DNA of 64,000 bases from Caenorhabditis elegans (Eukaryota; Nematoda; Chromadorea; Rhabditida; Rhabditidae): assembly GCF_000002985.6 (NCBI RefSeq), contig NC_003284.9, forward strand, positions 6,820,001-6,884,000, read 5' to 3'. Shown piece after piece: positions 59,627 to 64,000 of the stretch. How positions within the stretch are numbered: position 1 is the first letter of the stretch; each line of letters starts with the position of its first letter. The position numbers and the translations under genes were made by a program. The notes beneath the pieces are model-generated. The model was not told the origin of the DNA, did no database searches, and saw only the letters and a program-made list of their open reading frames with translations.

Positions 59627-59960
59627 TTATCCTTTGGATATTTGTATATATCTACATTTGGTAGTTGATAAGATTGTTTTTCGATCGAAAATTCCTCCTG
59701 GTGGCATTTCCTGTTCACAAGCAACACTCTTTTTGACGCCTCGTGATATTCAAACGTCACTGTCATTTAGAGGAGTGTCAGGAAGTTCCACTATGACACA
59801 ATTGCCTTCATCGTCATCTGTTTCAATTTCATTTTCAAAGTCAGAATCAACAGGTGGTGGATACTCAATTAGTTGCGGACATGAAATTAGTTTTAGAATG
59901 ACGATTTCTTCCGTTTCTCGTTTCACTTTTTCGAAGAGACACCAAGGATATCATGTAGTT
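59627..59960 (-). CDS. Probable 3' exons of an acidic protein, incomplete model
   Basis: An open stretch encodes VKRETEEIVILKLISCPQLI, then EYPPPVDSDFENEIETDDDE and GNCVIVELPDTPLNDSD. A 45-nt intron (GTTTGA...AACAG, 59711-59755) follows, and the last exon 59627-59710 encodes EMPPGGIFDRKTILSTTK...KG and ends in TAA. The intron size and clean frame support it. The right boundary of the first exon is unclear because I found no good acceptor. It may belong with the start exon at 60735-60777. Function not recognised. Confidence 0.4.
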
Positions 59961-60734
59961 TTTCAAGGTTGACGTTCACTTATTCCGTTCTAAAGAGTAA
60001 TTTTTATGAAAATATATGGAAAGCACAAACGAATTTTGATGAGTACAAAAAAGTTAATTCAAAAATGCAAAAAAAACGAGATACAGATGAAATTGTAATG
60101 CTTTGAATATAAATTACGTCATTATTTCAAACAAGAGACTACGCTTCTATTTGGATTTTTTTTTGTTTACAACAAAAAATCCACGGAGCGACAATTTAAA
60201 CAATTTTGTTTTTCTTTGCGTTTATACTAAACGTAATTTTTATTCACAAACAGAACATTTGTATTTACAAAAAAAATATTAATTCGAAGTGTTTAAAATT
60301 TAAAAAAAACACACCAGTACGCGCGCAGATCAAAACCATAAGCAAATTTAAGCCTACAAAATGCACATTTACGCAAAAAAACTAGACATCTCAAACATGT
60401 TCACAATTGTTTCATATGGTGGTTTTAAATTTCGGAAAAAATTGGGTCGAAGCCAACTGAAATCTACCGATTCTACTAAACTTGTCTTTGTCCTAGAGAC
60501 CAGAATTTAGTTTTTATTCACTTATTATCTGATAAGGAAAACTTGAAATTGGGGTTTTTCTCTGATGGGTCTATGTTTATTTTCTAAAAAAAACTAATTT
60601 GAAGATATAAAGCCAAAATACCCTCCAAATATGCAAATCAAGGCAATAATTAAATTTTAACTAACCCGCCACAACAAGGAAAATTTGTTAACATTTCAAA
60701 ATTTATTTTAACTTTTTTTTCAAAGATTTACTTA

Positions 60735-60777
60735 CATCTTCAGAGTGTCTTCCTGTAAAATTCGGTTGTTTGGAGAC
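60735..60777 (-). CDS. Candidate first exon of an unassigned gene
   Basis: ATG TCT CCA AAC AAC CGA ... encodes MSPNNRILQEDTLK, followed by the consensus donor GTAAGTAAA in phase 2. No in-phase next exon was found within 1 kb, so linkage to the acidic exons at 59.6-60.0 kb is unproven. Confidence 0.38.
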
Positions 60778-61144
60778 ATTTTGAATCAATTAAAGCAAAA
60801 AACACAAAATTCTTTTACGTCTTTAATACACAAACATAAATTTGATGCGTTATTTACAGTTGTGCTGTATATTAAAATTTTTTTTAGAATCTTGGCAAAG
60901 AGTGATCTGATCCAAAATTTTATTAAGAAAGTAGGCGACTGTGTTCCAAAGTTCGAATTCGTGTTGAATGTTGAAAATTACGTTTTTTAAAATGTTCCCT
61001 CGTGGGACGGGCAATGGTAAAAGTTGAGTCAAATATGCAAGTCATACCGCTCGAAAAAAGTATGAAGAAGACTAGAAAGAAAGTTAAATAGATTTTACAA
61101 AAAGACAAAACGTGTCAATTATCAGATAAGTATTCACATTGCGG

Positions 61145-61589
61145 CTAAGATTGGGCCAAATGCGTACAAGGTGCAGGAGATCGTGGTGGCGGAGTTGATG
61201 GTGGAATTGGAGACATTGGCCGACTTGGAATTGTCGATGTTATGCTTGAATGTCGGCTTGTCATTGGGATCATTTCTTCTGAATCTCTATTTGCATCTCG
61301 CGTGGTTTGACGTCGGGCCGGCCCGGTTTCCAGTGGTCCCGCGAGCTCTGTTATCAGATGGAAGCTTGCTTTGATGACTACCAGTGTCACGCACAGCGAC
61401 ATCGTGATTGATGCCACTATGAACAGAGGGCTCTGAAAATTAACAGTCTGGGAATTAAAATGAGGTTATCAACTACTGACTTTTTACCTCGTTGTGGATC
61501 ATCATGAGAGCCGTGGAGCCGATGAGTGCACAGTTCATTAGAAATGGGATAGTGAAACCAAGGATCGCCATAGCGAGCCTTCGCCTCAT
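61145..61589 (-). CDS. Small two-TM protein with Pro/Ser-rich cytosolic tail, 129 aa
   Basis: Exons 61488-61589 and 61145-61432, phase 0 junction, 390 nt with TAG. The start MRRRLAM is basic and leads into TM1 (AILGFTIPFLMNCALIGSTA). A short turn (MMIHNESP) and TM2 (LFIVASITMSLCVTLVVIKA) follow. The remaining 70 residues are Ser/Thr/Pro-rich (SRPMSPIPPSTPPPRSPAP) with possible phosphorylation and SH3-type PxxP sites. An in-frame stop lies 24 nt upstream of the ATG. No family recognised; a membrane adaptor or small tetraspan-like fragment is possible. Confidence 0.72.
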
Positions 61590-61963
61590 ATCCCAAAAGA
61601 TTGAGAGAGCTCACTTTATGTAGAGCTCACTTGGCTCGGAAATCGAAATGGGACGAATGGTCGGAAGACATTTCAGGTAAGAGGGTTGGACACCAGATAA
61701 TTGTCATTGATAGGTGTGGCTTCTGGTTTATTGTTGAATTGATTGCCTTTTTTCGATGGGTCTATTATTATTTGTATGAAATTTTTGCCAATAAGTGCCA
61801 AGGGAAGTAAAGGGCAGTAATGGGAAATAGAAAATCAAATTCTACGATTTTGTTTTGCAATATTTGAATTGAAAAGCATTACTTTAGTTTTAAGGGTTTG
61901 TTAAAAAAGACTTATCAAAAGACTTATCAATACATATAAATATAAACCTGTCAAAATAATGAT

Positions 61964-62436
61964 TACCGTATTTCCTCTATTAGTAAGGCATGCAAAACTA
62001 ATTTTCGGACACCTAATTTGATGCAAAACTAATGAAGGTGCAAAACTAATAGAGGGTGCAAAACTAATTTTCGAACAGGTTTTTTCTCACGTTTTCCATT
62101 AAGTTGTGGCATAATATCATCAATTTCAATAACAACTTATGAACCAAAATGGACGAATTTTACGACTGATACGCAAAAATTGTACGAGTTGTACTCATAT
62201 TTTGCCAGTTTTGACCTCTTATACCAAGTCTGTAAGAGTTCTTCTAATTATTAGAACGATTTTTAATGCAAATTTTGAATTCTTAAAATTAGGGAACAAA
62301 TGAAGTGGTGCAAAACTATTAGAGGTGCAAAACTAATAGAGGGTGCAAAACTAATTTTCGATTAGTGATTTTGGATGCAAAACTAATTGAGGTGCAAAAC
62401 TAATAGAGGTGCCTAACTAATAGAGGAAATACGGTA
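61964..62436. mobile_element. MITE-like element, copy 2 of the ctaatagagg family
   Basis: Termini taccgtatttcctctattag and ctaatagaggaaatacggta are perfect 20-bp inverted repeats. The interior has repeated gcaaaactaatagaggtgc words in direct and partial form. It matches the element at 10738-11200 in order and length (473 against 463 bp). No coding capacity. gat flanks both ends. Confidence 0.85.
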
Positions 62437-62492
62437 GATTCAAAATACAGATAAAGCAGTGCGATTCAGTATTAAACAACATGAACAATAGA

Positions 62493-64000
62493 TCAAACTT
62501 TTTGTAAAAGTTCTACGGATTCTGCATTTTTAGAGCAATCGACGTCAGGTTGTTTTACAGAAAGCAAATGCACGTTCTGAAATTAAATTTTTTGAAGTCA
62601 ACAACAACAACATATGAAAGTAAATATACTTACTAATTCTGTGTAAGAAACCCTGTGTTATAAGTAGTAGATTTTTGACCATGCTCATTCATAAGAAAAG
62701 TTATTTTACTCATCTTTAATGTTAAAAAGGTATACACAGAGAAAGATAAAGCCAGTTGCACATTTTCAAATCAAAATTTAATTTTTTAACAATAACATAA
62801 ATTATCAAAGATAAAGCTTCCAAATGTTTTCTCAAATTTTGATTTTTAACAAAAGGGTAGTAGTAGTTTACATTGAAACTTTTTCTGTTGAATAAGATTC
62901 CTACCTTGCTCTCCTCCACTGGTAGTAGATAAACCGCCAATACCTCGTCCGCACTGAATTTTGATTGAATTTCTTCTCGATTTTGTTGGTTTTCCACTTC
63001 ACAATATATCTACAATTTGATGTATTCACTCATTTTCCAGTTATTATAGTTTACCTCTACAATTGCTTTGTTACCAACATGATAAGTTATATATCCAACT
63101 ATCACAGTAAACATGGACTGGTTACTCGAAATTATCTTCAAATTTTTTGATGTAAAAAAAACTTGTGAATGTAAAAACCTGTGAAATTTTATCATTTATT
63201 TCATCATCTCCCTTAATGCCTTGAAGTTTGAACCAAGATTCGGAAACAATTGGCGCCCAGTTTCTTATGATTAGTAAGAAAATTATAAAAGCACCGATGA
63301 AATCGCATTCCTAAAGAAACATTTGCCATTCTTCACAGACAAAAAACATACCTTCCAATACGAATGGGCAATGCACACAGCAACAAGAGCAATCGAGTTT
63401 GTCAATACATCTGTAAGCTGGTCCCTCATCAAAACCCGAATTTGGTTGTTCTCTCGTTTACTGAAATTTTAATTTTAACATACTGCGTTTGTCGTTACTG
63501 AACATTTTCTTGGCGGCACAAAGGGGCTAAGATCTGAATTTTTTACTATGTCTTTGTGGTGAACTTTTCTTAGAATTTTAAAACCCATACCATTTTTTTT
63601 TTTTGAGAAGTCTCGTTCGAAACTCGGTCATTTGAGATCATTTTGAGCGCAAAAACTAAAATTGCGGCTTTTTAACCATAAATACGATTTTTAAACAGTA
63701 CTGAATTTTTGAATCTTCCGTCGCGGAAGAGTTTCAGACATTCTTCAGTTTTATCCAGTTTTTAGTAACTTTTTCAAATCTTCTTTCAGCATATTTTTAT
63801 TTAGGTGTTTTTTAAATAAATAAATCATAGTCACTTTTTTCATTTGACGCAAAAACCATGTCCAGACCGGGTCCCATACTCAATTAATAAAAAAGTTGGA
63901 AAAACTTACATAAGGCATACAAAAAACAAAAACAGCTTCACAACAATGTTGACGATAACGACGATAATATGAGGAGTTCCGAATTCAGGATTTAAGCTGT
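62493..64000 (-). CDS. Mn-type cation diffusion facilitator (CDF/SLC30-like), 3' part
   Basis: Exons 63910-64000 (runs off the window), 63352-63460, 63179-63310, 63055-63117, 62944-63009 and 62493-62576, all in phase, stop TGA. The visible part starts in TM4 (HIIVVIVNIVVKLFLFFVCL). It continues with the TM5 metal motif RDQLTDVLTNSIALVAVCIA, TM6 with IRNWAPIVSESWFKL, then a cytosolic C-terminal domain (YITYHVGNKAIVE). CDF proteins export divalent metal from the cytosol to vesicles or outside by proton exchange. DxxxD in TM5, rather than HxxxD, points to the Mn-type branch (family knowledge). The last exon junction (GACGAG|GTATTG) is my choice; AGCAAG|GTAGGA, 33 nt further, is an alternative. 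Confidence 0.82.

Noticed and set aside
59634-59972. 112-codon plus-strand frame
   Set aside because: The opposite strand carries a better frame with a 45-nt intron. This one is Ser-rich only because it complements the acidic stretch.

Overview
The window reads as nematode, almost certainly Caenorhabditis elegans. It is AT-rich, and genes are split by many short introns (several of about 45 bp) that end in TTTTCAG. Many start codons sit a few bases after a TTTCAG-type acceptor, as expected for SL trans-splicing. Two genes are recognised with good confidence: rig-3 (487-aa two-Ig, FNIII-like, GPI-tailed protein) and asg-2 (131-aa F1Fo-ATP synthase subunit g). From memory both lie close together on chromosome X (cosmid C53B7). 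All exon models were built by hand from splice sites and reading-frame phase.

Left part (1-16.1 kb): two minus-strand genes for Ser/Gly/Pro/Gln-rich proteins of unknown function (201-3246 and 4149-5816), which may be alternative ends of one locus. Then comes a satellite-like array of 40 copies of a 94-bp unit (6367-10142), a small secreted Cys protein (11371-11893), a quiet 3.6-kb stretch with MITE-like hairpins, and a C19orf12-like glycine-zipper protein (15560-16104).

Middle (16.4-40.6 kb): a complete 13-exon ionotropic glutamate receptor gene on the minus strand (16420-20615), asg-2 on the plus strand (21259-22021), and two neighbouring secreted cysteine-module genes on the plus strand (24769-25900; 26251-27394, the second with a TIL domain). 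After several palindromic elements comes rig-3 on the plus strand (33644-40552), with a 4.6-kb first intron.

Right part (41-64 kb), nearly all minus strand: a secreted M13 neprilysin-like gene (41090-43414), a Str-type seven-TM chemoreceptor (44402-45935), nested palindromic elements with tRNA-like sequences (46.4-47.9 kb), and a very large inverted repeat (48771-53464; arms about 2.29 kb, 123-bp spacer). A second M13 paralogue (53502-54815) lacks its 3' exons and stops 38 bp outside the inverted repeat. Then come a cuticle collagen (55308-57534), unassigned coding-like exons (58.9-60.8 kb), a small two-TM protein (61145-61589), and the 3' part of a Mn-type cation diffusion facilitator (62493 to the window edge).

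The receptor, rig-3 and the chemoreceptor have neuronal roles by family, but there is no operon logic; the genes look like independent neighbours. The most unusual DNA is the long inverted repeat, whose arms carry three clusters of a 21-bp tandem unit, and the 94-bp array.
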